A model generated the notes under the pieces. That model was not told the origin of the DNA. It worked only from the letters and a program-made list of their open reading frames with translations, and did not search any database. From positions 1-64,000 of the forward strand of contig DKUL01000056.1 of NCBI GenBank assembly GCA_002490665.1: a stretch of DNA of 64,000 bases. Reading direction: 5' to 3'. Source of the stretch: Lachnospiraceae bacterium UBA7205 (lineage in GTDB: Bacteria; Bacillota; Clostridia; Lachnospirales; Lachnospiraceae). The position numbers were made by a program, and so were the translations under genes. Of the stretch, positions 10,000 through 19,278 are shown one piece after another. Position 1 is the stretch's first letter, and every line of letters starts with the position of its first letter.

Positions 10000-11907
10000 T
10001 TAAAATGTAAACACTGCTGCCGTAAGTGGCGGAAGTGAAAATGCAATATGATAATCCCGCTTATCGCACAAGCCTTTCTTCGCCTTAATGACCTTGGGAA
10101 TCTTGTTCCCATTGCCGCCAAATTTCGTGTCGTCGGAATTGAGTAACAGCTTATACTGTGTATTCATCGGCACGCCTACCTTGAACTTCGGATATTCAAC
10201 CGGTGTCATATTGATGATGAAAAGCATGTGCTGTTTTCCGCTCTTGTTTCTCCTGACAAAGCTGTAAATGCTGCGCTCTGTGTCATCCGCATTCATCCAC
10301 TCAAATCCGAGCCAGTCATTGTCAATCTCATAGAGACAAGGGCTGTTCTTGTAAAGGGTGAGCAGCTCGCTCATGTAATCATGCATTCCTTTATTCAGAG
10401 GGTTCTGCAGCAGTCCCCAGTCAAGCTCCCGCTCCTCACTCCACTCACGCTCCTGTGCAAACTCCTGTCCCATAAAGAGCAGTTTCTTTCCCTCATGTCC
10501 AAACATAAAGGTGTAGAGATTCCTGAGGTTCGCATACTTGTCAATCTCATATCCAGGCATCTTATTAACCATGGAGCACTTCAGGTGCACGACCTCGTCA
10601 TGCGACAGCGGCAGGATATAATTCTCGGCATTGTTGTAGCTCATCGCAAACGTCAGCTTATAGTGGTTGTCTTTTCTGAAATATGGGTCAAGCTTCATGT
10701 ATTCACAGTAATCATGCATCCATCCCATATTCCACTTGAAGGAGAATCCAAGTCCTCCGTCCTCCGGATTGGCTGTTACCTTCGGCCATGCCGTGGACTC
10801 CTCGGCAATCGTCATGACACCGGGATGCGCGCCGTGAATGACGGAATTGAGGTGCTTGAAAAATTCAATCGCATCAAGGTTCTCGTTTCCGCCGTACTTG
10901 TTTGCCACCCACTGGCCGTCCCGCTTACCGTAGTCAAGGTAAAGCATGGAAGCCACAGCGTCCACCCTGAGACCGTCTATATGGAACTCACGAATCCAGA
11001 ACAGTGCATTGGCAATCAGGAAATTGCGAATCTCATTTTTGCTGTAGTTAAAAATCTTCGTGCCCCAGTCCGGATGCTCGCCAAGCCTGGTGTCCGGATG
11101 CTCGTACAGACATGTGCCGTCAAACTCACAGAGACCATGCGCATCCCTTGGGAAATGTGCAGGCACCCAGTCAAGAATGACACCAATGTCATTTTTATGC
11201 AGCAGATCAATTAAGTATCTGAAGTCATCGGGATTTCCATATCTGGATGTCGGTGCATAGTATCCGGTTACCTGATACCCCCACGAACCGTCAAATGGGA
11301 ACTCCGCGATACCCATAAGCTCAACGTGTGTGTACGGCATTTCTTTCAGATATTCCACAATCCTGTCCGCAAACTCACGGTAATTGTAGAATCCCTCGGC
11401 AGTTCCGTCCGGATGCTTCATCCATGAACCGATATGGCACTCGTAGATTGACATCGGCTCCTTGTTCATATCCTTTTTGTCGCGGTCTGTCATCCACTTC
11501 TTGTCCGACCATTTGAAGTGGTTCAGGTCATATACCCTTGATGCCGTGCCCGGACGCATCTCCGCGTAATTTGCGTAAGGGTCTGCCTTGTACAGTCTTC
11601 TGCCGTCCGGAAGCACCAGCATATACTTGTACATCTGCCCTTCCACCACGCCTTCCACAAAAGTGGCAAATATTCCACCCTCGCCGAGACGTTCCATAGG
11701 TGTCGCGCCCTCATTCCAGCCATTGAACTCACCGATTACAAATACTTCCCTTGCATTCGGCGCCCACACTGCAAAAAACACACCGTCTGTTTTTCCTTTT
11801 TTACAGAAATGCGCACCTAACTTTTTGTATATCTCGTAATGCGTACCCTGTCCGAATACATACTGGTCGGCATCAGAGATAAATACAGTTGTGTCTTGAT
11901 TGTTCAT
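10000..11907 (-). CDS. glgB: 1,4-alpha-glucan branching enzyme (GH13)
   Basis: 635 residues; makes alpha-1,6 branches in glycogen. An N-terminal CBM48-like domain (WAPNAREVFVIGEFNGWN) is followed by the GH13 barrel with conserved regions DWVPAHFPRD, GLRVDAVASML (nucleophile Asp), TIAEESTAWP (acid/base Glu) and LPLSHDEVVH (stabiliser Asp), then an all-beta C-terminal domain. I chose the ATG at 11907 (MNNQDTTVF), preceded by GGGGGA at five bases; an open frame reaches 20 codons further. It lies 31 bases downstream of the large TPR protein gene and may be co-transcribed with it. No other glg genes are in the window. Confidence 0.95.
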   Translation of the reverse strand: MNNQDTTVFISDADQYVFGQGTHYEIYKKLGAHFCKKGKTDGVFFAVWAPNAREVFVIGEFNGWNEGATPMERLGEGGIFATFVEGVVEGQMYKYMLVLPDGRRLYKADPYANYAEMRPGTASRVYDLNHFKWSDKKWMTDRDKKDMNKEPMSIYECHIGSWMKHPDGTAEGFYNYREFADRIVEYLKEMPYTHVELMGIAEFPFDGSWGYQVTGYYAPTSRYGNPDDFRYLIDLLHKNDIGVILDWVPAHFPRDAHGLCEFDGTCLYEHPDTRLGEHPDWGTKIFNYSKNEIRNFLIANALFWIREFHIDGLRVDAVASMLYLDYGKRDGQWVANKYGGNENLDAIEFFKHLNSVIHGAHPGVMTIAEESTAWPKVTANPEDGGLGFSFKWNMGWMHDYCEYMKLDPYFRKDNHYKLTFAMSYNNAENYILPLSHDEVVHLKCSMVNKMPGYEIDKYANLRNLYTFMFGHEGKKLLFMGQEFAQEREWSEERELDWGLLQNPLNKGMHDYMSELLTLYKNSPCLYEIDNDWLGFEWMNADDTERSIYSFVRRNKSGKQHMLFIINMTPVEYPKFKVGVPMNTQYKLLLNSDDTKFGGNGNKIPKVIKAKKGLCDKRDYHIAFSLPPLTAAVFTF

Positions 11908-11938
11908 AAAAATCCCCCATTCTGTTGTAGGGCACCCC

Positions 11939-14900
11939 CTACATAAAATCACGTTCCTTGAGGACAATCATGTCCTCGTTGTCATACCTTCTCGCGAATA
12001 GTACGTCAACAAAATTTTTGATTTTTGATTTTTTGGATTTCCAAATTGCCTCATCTATGATGTCCCTTACCTCATCCTTTGTCACTACATGGTTTCCGCT
12101 CTGCATGTTAGCTATTCTGGTGTAAAGGGCGAGTGTACCTAACTCATCAATGGAATATTCCAAAGCCAAGGCATAGTTTTTGGCATACGCGACGAGTGCA
12201 TTGTTGTCCATCTCCATCAGGTCAATCCTGATGTTGAAATAGTCCGCAATCATCGCCTGCTTCTCCAAAAGCTTCGTAATCTCTTTTTTCGTGTCCTCCA
12301 TGATGACAACGATTCCGAGATTCTCCTGGTTCAGGTTTAAAGCCATCTCGTAGAGCTTTTCCTCACTCATACCGTTTGCCTTCTCTATTATAATACCACC
12401 ATTATTCAATTTCTCAAATACATCTTTTACATTTCTTTGATTGAATTTTTCCCCGGTAATCTTGGCAAGCTTTCCGGAGAAGTTGGCATCCGATGCCTGA
12501 TACTCCTTCACGAGGTTTTTCGCCATCCGGATGGTATCAAGCCCCGCATCGCCTGTAATGATGATATTACCAGTATACGCGGCAAGCGTTATGTTATCAA
12601 GAGCAAAAACAATCTGTTTTTTAATTTTTTTGGTGACGGCAAAGTTTTCAAACAATGTCTGCTCCTCCGGTGTAAATTCGCGCACCTCCTCGCGCTTTGC
12701 ACCTTTTGCCTCCTTTTTGGTTGTCGCCACTATTTTTTCGGAAAGCGTGCTTAGGTCAGCCGTATTCATCTTGATTTCCTGCGTCTTTAACGCATCCTCT
12801 TTTGCCATCTCGGCAATGCTTTCCGCATCCTCGGGGTCAAGCTCCCTGTGGTCATACTGATTTTGTTGTGCATCACGGATACTGTCCGGTGTCCCGCCTA
12901 TATCTTCCGCGTGCTCCTCGTCCGTATAATACTCAATACTATCCGATTCATTTTCCCCGGCATCCTGTTCATCTGTGTCCTTCTCATAATCTGCCGGATT
13001 CATGGTGCGAAAATCAGTGTTATCCGTTTCTATTTTCTGCGTATATGCAGCTTCTTCATCGTTTTTCTCACTTTCCGGACTGCCTTCCGGTACGAATGTA
13101 CCATCTTCATAATACGCTGGACTCTCCGGACTGCTTTCCGGTGTATACGCAGATTCTCCATAATACGGTTCATTTTCCGGATTATCCTCCTGTATATAAG
13201 TGTCGTCTTCATAGTATGGTGCATCTTCCGGACTATCTTCCGGCGTGTATGCATCGTCCTCATAATATGACGTGTCTTCCGAACCGCTTTCCGGCGCATA
13301 CGTATTATCCTCATAATATGGCATATTTTCTACGCCATCTTCCGGTATGTAGGTGTCATCTTCATAGTATGGCGCATCTTCCGAACCACTTTCCGGCGTA
13401 TATGCACCGTCCTCATAATATGACGCGTCTTCCTCCCCGGTTTGTCCATTACTGATATATGCATCTTCCTCCGTATAATATGCTTCCGCGGACGGATTGT
13501 TTTCTGGCATGTCCGGTTCTGCAGTGCGCTGTCCCGGCGTGTCTTCTTCCGAAAAGGCATCAGCCGTCTGGCTTCCATCGACTGCCTGGCTGACAGTCTC
13601 GTGCGGAATGTCATTTGTCATGCCGCCAAGCTCCTGCGCTACAACGCGTTCAAGCTCTGAAAGATATTCCTCTTTCGCGTCTGCTTCCGTTTTTTCCGGC
13701 TCTGCTTCCTCTATTTTTTCTGCTTTCCCAGCTGGCGCATCACTCGTTATGTATGTCACCTCAAAGTCATCCTCCGATGCCGGACGGGCTTCATTTTGTG
13801 GAATGTCGCCTGTATCATCCGCCTCCAGGAACTTATTGCTGTTTCTTTTCTGTGCCGCGGCTTCTTCGCGCTCAAGCTCTCCCAAAATTCCGCTTTTGAT
13901 GGAGTTGTCAAAGTTCGCAAAGATTTTTCCCGTCTGTGTCAATATATGCTGCTTGATTTCCTCCTGATGCTTTTTGGCATTGTCCTGCTTCATGCGCTCC
14001 CACTCAACCAGCACGTCATCAAGATTCATCGAGCCTGTTCCCTGATTTGGCAATATGCCGTCTGTCAACTCCATGTCTGTCATTTCCTGTTCACGGTATA
14101 CGTTTTCATCATTATCTTCCATCCGGTTCTGCTCTTCCACCACTGTTTTTTCCGTGATGTCACGCAGCTCATCCATATCGGACTCTGCCTTGATAAGGCG
14201 CGCATCTTCTCCGGGTATCAGCACTTTTTTGATTGCCCCTGTGTGTGGTTCCGGTGCCGCTTCTGACACGCTTGTCACCATCTGGGCAATTTTCCCTGTC
14301 TGCGAGTATGGCTCTGTTCCCTCTGGTTCCAAAGCGTCTTGTTCATCGTCTGTTGCTTTTACCGGCTCTGCTTTTGATGCATCCACATCCGAAGATTCCG
14401 GTTTTTTTGCTTCTGAAACATCTGTATCCTGCGGTTTTGTCCCATTCCCGGACTGCTCCACATCCGTTTGTCCGGCTGTTTCCACCCGGGCGGACAAATT
14501 TTGTTCAGGCTTTTCTGCTTCACTTTCTGCATTGCCCGACTTCCCTTTTGCTGCCTCACTATAGTTGGTATTGGCAAAAATACGGGTATCACCCATCGTG
14601 CTGCCTAAGTCCTCGGCAGAATTGTATTTTCCCCTGTCCTCTGCAAACACGTCATCATCATCTGCAAAAAGTTCCTTCATACTCTCCGCAACTACTTTTT
14701 GGAGATTAATCGTATTGTACTGACTCATATCGCCCGCACCCATAGACGCCGGCGCATTACTTTGCTGTGCGTAAGAAACATTATTGTGGCTGCCGTTCGC
14801 ATAAGCATCCGCACGAGTATAGTCATCCGGCACATATCTGTCATCCGTGAGTACCTCCTGCGGCGCACTGTTATTTTCATAATTCGTAAAGTCTATCGGA

Positions 14901-16024
14901 TTCCCATTCTCATCATAGGTCTGCTCCACATAAAATTCACCAGTGTAACTATTGTCCTGATATGGGCTGTTCACATAGCTTAAATTTCCATATCCGTCAT
15001 CGACATAACCGGTCTGGTCATACGATTCATTTCCATAGGTTTCCTCCGAATAACCGGTCTGGTCATACGATTCGTTTCCATAGGTTTCCTCTGCATAGCC
15101 GGTCTGACCATAGAACTCATTTCCATAGGTTTCCTCTGTGTAACCAGTCTGACCATACGGCTCATTCCCATAGGATTCTTCTGTGTAAGCAGCCTGGTCA
15201 TAGGATTCATTTTCATATGATTGTTCTGCATAACCTGACTGGTCATACTGTTCTTCCGGATAGCCAGACTGGTCATAGGATTCATTTCCATATGGCTGCT
15301 GTGCATAACCCGACTGCTGGTTATAGTCCGTCTCATATGCTTCATCCTGATATTCCTGATTCTGATAATCCTCGTCCTGATTATTGCTGTCAGCATAACT
15401 GCCTTCCGAAAATGCGAGCATGTTCTCGTATTTTTTCTGCTGCACCTCAGTAAGGGGCACATGGAGCGCTTTCAGCTCCATCGCTTTCATCACGTAAGAA
15501 CCGTCACCGAACCAGAGTATGATATCGTCACACTCCTCGACACATTTTGTTGACAGCCCTACCCTGTGATACAGATAAGCAAGCTCATAAGCCCACTCTT
15601 CCTGGTAATCTCTTTTTTTCAGCTCCTCAAGAATCTCAATGCGTTCCTCAAGGCTTGCCTCCTGCGCTTCCAAAATACGGTAACGGAGCGTATAGACACC
15701 ATTATCCTTGGGCGCCAGCTTTGCAAACTGTTTATAATATTCTATCGCTGCCACTACATCATCTAATTCAATTGATAACTCACATAGGGAATACACAACC
15801 GAACGGTTTGTAGGATAACGTTCGTAAGCCAGCATTAATAAGTCCCTGCTGTCCTCGTTTCGTCTGTTGATTCTGTACAATGCTGCAATTTTTAAAAGCA
15901 TTCCCGCGCTCTTGACCCTTCTCCAGTCAATCGTGTCGGCTATTTTCACAGCTTCTGCATATTTTTCCTTATCGATTAAGTTCGATATTTCTTCTGAACG
16001 AACTTTATACTCGTATTTATCCAA
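11939..16024 (-). CDS. Large TPR / Tyr-Glu repeat protein with degenerate AAA-like C-terminus
   Basis: 1361 residues, no signal peptide or membrane segment, very acidic. Residues 1-205 look like TPR-type helical repeats (YAEAVKIADTIDW, YYKQFAKLAPKD). Residues about 240-350 are 15-residue repeats of the type YGNESYDQTGYSEET. A long acidic, low-complexity middle follows, then seven 17-residue repeats of the type YYEDDTYIPEDG (about residues 868-987). The last 230 residues resemble an AAA domain: NIIITGDAGLDTIR stands where a Walker A would be but lacks the Lys-Ser/Thr, and GGIIIEKANG stands at the Walker B place, so nucleotide binding is doubtful. Function unknown; a cytoplasmic scaffold is a guess. 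It is immediately upstream of glgB. Confidence 0.8.
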   Translation of the reverse strand: MDKYEYKVRSEEISNLIDKEKYAEAVKIADTIDWRRVKSAGMLLKIAALYRINRRNEDSRDLLMLAYERYPTNRSVVYSLCELSIELDDVVAAIEYYKQFAKLAPKDNGVYTLRYRILEAQEASLEERIEILEELKKRDYQEEWAYELAYLYHRVGLSTKCVEECDDIILWFGDGSYVMKAMELKALHVPLTEVQQKKYENMLAFSEGSYADSNNQDEDYQNQEYQDEAYETDYNQQSGYAQQPYGNESYDQSGYPEEQYDQSGYAEQSYENESYDQAAYTEESYGNEPYGQTGYTEETYGNEFYGQTGYAEETYGNESYDQTGYSEETYGNESYDQTGYVDDGYGNLSYVNSPYQDNSYTGEFYVEQTYDENGNPIDFTNYENNSAPQEVLTDDRYVPDDYTRADAYANGSHNNVSYAQQSNAPASMGAGDMSQYNTINLQKVVAESMKELFADDDDVFAEDRGKYNSAEDLGSTMGDTRIFANTNYSEAAKGKSGNAESEAEKPEQNLSARVETAGQTDVEQSGNGTKPQDTDVSEAKKPESSDVDASKAEPVKATDDEQDALEPEGTEPYSQTGKIAQMVTSVSEAAPEPHTGAIKKVLIPGEDARLIKAESDMDELRDITEKTVVEEQNRMEDNDENVYREQEMTDMELTDGILPNQGTGSMNLDDVLVEWERMKQDNAKKHQEEIKQHILTQTGKIFANFDNSIKSGILGELEREEAAAQKRNSNKFLEADDTGDIPQNEARPASEDDFEVTYITSDAPAGKAEKIEEAEPEKTEADAKEEYLSELERVVAQELGGMTNDIPHETVSQAVDGSQTADAFSEEDTPGQRTAEPDMPENNPSAEAYYTEEDAYISNGQTGEEDASYYEDGAYTPESGSEDAPYYEDDTYIPEDGVENMPYYEDNTYAPESGSEDTSYYEDDAYTPEDSPEDAPYYEDDTYIQEDNPENEPYYGESAYTPESSPESPAYYEDGTFVPEGSPESEKNDEEAAYTQKIETDNTDFRTMNPADYEKDTDEQDAGENESDSIEYYTDEEHAEDIGGTPDSIRDAQQNQYDHRELDPEDAESIAEMAKEDALKTQEIKMNTADLSTLSEKIVATTKKEAKGAKREEVREFTPEEQTLFENFAVTKKIKKQIVFALDNITLAAYTGNIIITGDAGLDTIRMAKNLVKEYQASDANFSGKLAKITGEKFNQRNVKDVFEKLNNGGIIIEKANGMSEEKLYEMALNLNQENLGIVVIMEDTKKEITKLLEKQAMIADYFNIRIDLMEMDNNALVAYAKNYALALEYSIDELGTLALYTRIANMQSGNHVVTKDEVRDIIDEAIWKSKKSKIKNFVDVLFARRYDNEDMIVLKERDFM
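13064..13420 (-). repeat. Seven tandem 51-base coding repeats
   Basis: Within the large TPR protein gene: seven 17-residue units beginning YYEDG, YYEDD, YYEDN, YYEDD, YYEDD, YYGES and YYEDG. In-frame period of 51 bases, so unit number can change without breaking the frame. Confidence 0.85.
14974..15300 (-). repeat. Tandem 45-base coding repeats
   Basis: Within the same gene: about seven 15-residue units (QTGYAEETYGNESYD and variants), rich in Tyr, Gly, Asn and Glu, decaying towards the N-terminal side (QSGYPEEQYD). Confidence 0.85.
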
Positions 16025-16259
16025 GTCCTATCACCTCTGACGCCACTGCCCCTTGTCATTTACCTGAGTCAAAAGCGTGTAATTTGGGCAAAATAATAAA
16101 TCCGTGTCTACAATACCTTTGCGCATGGCAAAATGACACACATGACATTAATTATCCACTCCCACAGTCAGTTTAGCATACAGATATCCACATGTCAACT
16201 TTTACAACCCTTAATATTGTGGATATCCGTACATTTTTTCTGTTTTTATGTGAAAAAAT

Positions 16260-16403
16260 CGTAACAGTTCAGCCCAGAACTTTGCACTTGCTGCAAATTA
16301 TGGCTTACAAGCCACGTGAAACAGTGTAGTGGCTTTGACACCTACGAAGTGGTTTTGCATGGCTTGATGCTTGTAACAGGAAGCCAAAGGCTGAACTGTT
16401 ACG
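16260..16403. repeat. 144-base element with perfect 15-base terminal inverted repeats
   Basis: CGTAACAGTTCAGCC at 16260-16274 and its exact complement at 16389-16403. Inside are more hairpins (TTTGCACTTGCTGCAAA; GGCTTACAAGCC). It carries no gene. It ends 16 bases from the rsmA stop, so it may act as the rsmA terminator or be a MITE-like insertion. No clear target-site duplication is seen. With the DnaA-box-like sites at 16152-16226 it accounts for the 395-base gap between genes. Confidence 0.65.
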
Positions 16404-16419
16404 AAACATCATTCTGCTG

Positions 16420-17280
16420 TCAGCGGAGTACGTCCGCGAGCAACGCAAACTGTTCCAGTGTGAGCGCCTCCCCGCGCACGGTAGGCGAGAGTCCCATTTT
16501 TTCAAGCGCGGACAGGATATTTTCCTTTGTCAGGTTCAGCTCCGGCGCATTGCCCAGTCCGTTTACCAGTGTTTTCCTGCGCTGGTTAAATGATGCCCTG
16601 ATAATGTCAAACATCCATTTTTCGTCGGAAACTGACACGCATGGTTTCTCATAACGCGTCAATTTTATGACACTGCTGTCAACATTCGGGCGCGGCATGA
16701 AGCAGCCTGCGGGCACAGTCAGCATGACTTCCGGCTTCGCATAATACTGCACTGCCAGCGACAATGCGCCGTAATCCTTGGTGCCCGGACCTACCTGCAT
16801 CCGTTCCGCAACCTCCTTCTGTACCATGATGGTGATGCTTTCCAGCGGAACGTGGCTTTCAAAAAGCCCCATGATAATCGGCGTCGTAATATAATAAGGA
16901 AGGTTTGCCACGACCTTTATCGGTTTTTTGTTATTTTTTTCCTGAACAATTGCATTAATGTCGACTTTTAAAATGTCTTCATTGATAATGGTAACATTTT
17001 TATAGGCGGAAAGTGTGTCCTGCTCGAGAATCGGTATCAGTTTTTTATCAATTTCCACTGCGACTACTTCTCGCGCGTGTTCGCACAAATACTGTGTCAT
17101 CGTTCCGATTCCCGGTCCGATTTCAAGTACACAGTCATCCTGGTCCACATCTGCCGCGCGGATGATTTTGTCAAGAATATTGGAATCTATCAGAAAGTTT
17201 TGTCCATATTTTTTTTGAAAATGAAAACCGTATTTCTGAAGAACTGCTATTGTATTTCTGGGGTTTCCAAGATATGCCAT
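16420..17280 (-). CDS. rsmA: 16S rRNA dimethyladenosine transferase RsmA (KsgA)
   Basis: 286 residues; dimethylates two adjacent adenosines near the 3' end of 16S rRNA using S-adenosylmethionine. N-terminal motif KKYGQNFLID, SAM-binding motif VLEIGPGIGTMT, acidic VEIDKKL, and the catalytic NLPYYITTPI. Full length for the family. It starts 30 bases after the tatD stop and is likely in one operon with it, a common pairing in Bacillota. Confidence 0.97.
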   Translation of the reverse strand: MAYLGNPRNTIAVLQKYGFHFQKKYGQNFLIDSNILDKIIRAADVDQDDCVLEIGPGIGTMTQYLCEHAREVVAVEIDKKLIPILEQDTLSAYKNVTIINEDILKVDINAIVQEKNNKKPIKVVANLPYYITTPIIMGLFESHVPLESITIMVQKEVAERMQVGPGTKDYGALSLAVQYYAKPEVMLTVPAGCFMPRPNVDSSVIKLTRYEKPCVSVSDEKWMFDIIRASFNQRRKTLVNGLGNAPELNLTKENILSALEKMGLSPTVRGEALTLEQFALLADVLR

Positions 17281-17310
17281 ACATTATCCTTTCCTATTTA
17301 AGAATGATTG

Positions 17311-18075
17311 TCAAATCCGGTACATGCATCTTGCATTTTCTTCTGTTATGCGCACGACTTCGTCATAATCCAGTCCTTTTATCTCTGCGATTTTTTGTGC
17401 AATAAAGGGAATGTTGAGCGATGTGTTTCGTTTTCCCCTATTGGGCTCGGGAGCAAGGTAGGGACTGTCTGTCTCAAGAAGAATTTTTTCTATGGGAACT
17501 GCCTCCACAACCTCTTTCATCTTCCTTCCATTTTTAAACGTCACCACACCGCCTACGCCAATATACAGGCCCATCTCCACATAGCGCAGTGCAAAATCCG
17601 CGCCGTAGGAAAAACAGTGGATGACCCCGCCAACTGCTCCTGCATTGTTTGCCGCAAGGATGTCAAATGTATCTTTCGCCGCATCCCTTGAATGGATAAT
17701 GACGGGCTTACTGATTTTATGCGCAAGCGCAAGCTGCCGCTGAAACCAGAATTTCTGTATCTCATGTTCCGGCTCGTCCCAGTAATAGTCAAGACCGATT
17801 TCGCCTATGGCAACAACCTTTTTATTATTACACTGTTCTTCCAGCCATTTGAAATTTTCTTCATTCAATTCTGCCGTCTCGCTTGGGTGCACGCCTGCTG
17901 CCGCGTAAACAAAATCATATTTTTCTGCCAGCCTGATGCCAGCCTGGGTACTATTGATACTGGCGCCGACATTGATAATCGTCCCTATTCCGCTATCGGG
18001 CATGGCAGACAAAAGCTCCTCCCTGTCCGGATCAAACGCTTCGTCATCATAGTGGGCATGTGTTTCAAATATCAT
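17311..18075 (-). CDS. tatD: TatD family metal-dependent hydrolase/DNase
   Basis: 254 residues, TIM-barrel amidohydrolase-like nuclease. Metal ligands are visible: THAHYDD at the N-terminus, Glu in AIGEIGLDYYWD, His in VIIHSRDA and VIHCFS, and Asp in LLETDSPYLAPEP. Length matches YcfH/TatD proteins. It lies first in the tatD-rsmA pair. Confidence 0.95.
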   Translation of the reverse strand: MIFETHAHYDDEAFDPDREELLSAMPDSGIGTIINVGASINSTQAGIRLAEKYDFVYAAAGVHPSETAELNEENFKWLEEQCNNKKVVAIGEIGLDYYWDEPEHEIQKFWFQRQLALAHKISKPVIIHSRDAAKDTFDILAANNAGAVGGVIHCFSYGADFALRYVEMGLYIGVGGVVTFKNGRKMKEVVEAVPIEKILLETDSPYLAPEPNRGKRNTSLNIPFIAQKIAEIKGLDYDEVVRITEENARCMYRI

Positions 18076-18162
18076 GGGTTGTGTCCGTTCCTTTCTTTTT
18101 GATTCATTCTACCACAAATAATTCTTTTTTTACACTTTTTTTAAAAAATTTTTAAAAAGGTG

Positions 18163-18191
18163 TTGACACTTTATTTGTTAAGTGGTATAGT
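18163..18191 (+). promoter_or_regulatory. Consensus promoter of the tRNA gene
   Basis: TTGACA (18163-18168), 17-base spacer, TATAGT (18186-18191), 41 bases upstream of the tRNA 5' end. Confidence 0.9.
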
Positions 18192-18231
18192 ATCTATTGT
18201 TCGGTAAACAACCGGTATCAATAAATGATAT

Positions 18232-18304
18232 GCACCGCTAGCTCAGTTGGTAGAGCACCTGACTCTTAATCAGGGTGTCCAGGGTTCGAGCCCCTGGCGG
18301 TGCA
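18232..18304 (+). tRNA. tRNA-Lys(CTT)
   Basis: Seven-base acceptor stem GCACCGC / GCGGTGC, D-arm with AGCTCAGTTGGTAGAGC, anticodon loop CTCTTAA giving anticodon CTT, and T-arm with GGTTCGAGCC. CCA is not encoded. Its 3' half is repeated at 20064 and marks the attachment site of a decayed element. Confidence 0.97.
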
Positions 18305-18357
18305 CGAAGGCACTATTTTTGAAGCGTAGGCTTTGGGGATGGTGTTTTTATTTTGTC
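18265..18357 (+). repeat. attL-like direct repeat (tRNA-Lys 3' part plus downstream)
   Basis: From the anticodon loop through the tRNA 3' end and 53 bases beyond (CTTAATCAG ... TTTTATTTTGTC). It recurs in the same orientation at 20064-20154 with a two-base gap and a few substitutions. This is the expected result of tRNA-targeted integration. Confidence 0.8.
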
Positions 18358-18474
18358 CGGGGGATTTTGTCATACAGGTTCGCTGAAGCATGGTGTGCTG
18401 CCGTCTTATTTTGTCATACAAATCAGGACTTGGACACCCTGATTTTTGGTTAGGGTGTCCGGAATCCGGATTTT

Positions 18475-18663
18475 TTACTCGAAGCACTGCGGGCAGAATG
18501 CAGGGCAGTAGAGGCATTCCGTCCAATGGATGCAGCGGAATGTCCCGTTTTCGTCGTATGCATTCCTGGCGTCCTCCTCCGTCCCGAGCATGGAGTGCAC
18601 GTAATAATAATAGTCATCCTTCTCCCTGTCTTCATACTGTTTTTCCAGTTCCGCTTTTGTCAT
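18475..18663 (-). CDS. Small Cys-rich protein, 62 residues
   Basis: Starts directly after the recombinase stop (ATG at 18663; recombinase ends at 18666). The N-terminal half is charged; the last 20 residues hold a cluster of four cysteines (CIHWTECLYCPAFCPQC), suggesting a metal site. No family recognised. It may be a cargo or accessory protein of the decayed element. Confidence 0.5.
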   Translation of the reverse strand: MTKAELEKQYEDREKDDYYYYVHSMLGTEEDARNAYDENGTFRCIHWTECLYCPAFCPQCFE

Positions 18664-18665
18664 GG

Positions 18666-19187
18666 TCAGTACCCCTTCCTGAAGAATACCGGGTCCAGGC
18701 GGTAGACGTCGATGCCCAGCATCTTGCTCTCCGCCGCAAGCTGGCTGTAAATCCTGGTCACGTTGTAATCGCCGTGCCCCATGAACACGCGCAGGAATTC
18801 CAGGTTGCCGCCCCCGATGAGGTAGCTCGTCGCAAACGTGTGCCGGAGCAGGTGCGCATGCAGCCTTTCGATTCCGGATTCCCTCTTGAGTTTTGTGAAA
18901 ACCTGCTTCAGCGCATTTGCGGTCAGCGGTTTTCCGGAACGCAGGGACGCAAAGAGGTATCCGGAGGTGTGTCCGTAGAGTTTCGTGTAACCGTCAATCT
19001 CCCTTACCAGGAAGTCGGGCACCGGCGTGATCCTGCTCTTGCATCCCTTGCTGTTCAGGATATGTATGATGTTCCTGTCCTGGTCAATGTCCCCGGGCTT
19101 CAGGTGACGGACTTCCTGTGACCGCAGCCCGCAGTCCAGCATCAGGTGGAAGATGCAGTAGTTGCGCCGCCCCTTTTCCGTGTGCAA
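18666..19187 (-). pseudogene. Tyrosine recombinase, N-terminally truncated
   Basis: Catalytic domain only: Arg in LDCGLRSQEVRHL, box II HLLRHTFATSYL, His in FMGHGDYN and nucleophile Tyr in RIYSQLAAES. The usual N-terminal DNA-binding half is missing. The frame is closed by TGA immediately before a TTG codon at 19185-19187, exactly where hairpin repeat copy D begins, so insertion of or deletion at that repeat removed the start. It lies between the tRNA-Lys attachment repeats and was presumably the integrase of the element. Confidence 0.85.
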
Positions 19188-19274
19188 TCAAGCAGGGAAG
19201 ACTTTCCCTACTCGCCGCGCGCCCCATGCGCCACCTTAGCGGCATACTTCCTCTGCATGGGGCTGCGCATAAAA
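19186..19274 (+). repeat. Double-hairpin dispersed repeat, copy D
   Basis: First hairpin AGCAGGGAAG / CTTTCCCTACT, then CGCGCG, second stem CCCCATG / CATGGGG, the TACTTCC motif, and end TGCGCATAAAA. It forms the boundary of the truncated recombinase. Its right part belongs to the inverted duplication shared with 20563-20763. Confidence 0.75.
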
Positions 19275-19278
19275 ACAG

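Noticed and set aside
12966..15330. Tandem repeats as CRISPR or minisatellite
   Set aside because: Periods of 45 and 51 bases keep the reading frame of one large protein and there are no unique spacers; they are coding repeats.
18390..19121. 243-codon frame opposite the recombinase
   Set aside because: Complete shadow of the recombinase catalytic domain, with no ribosome site or recognised motif.
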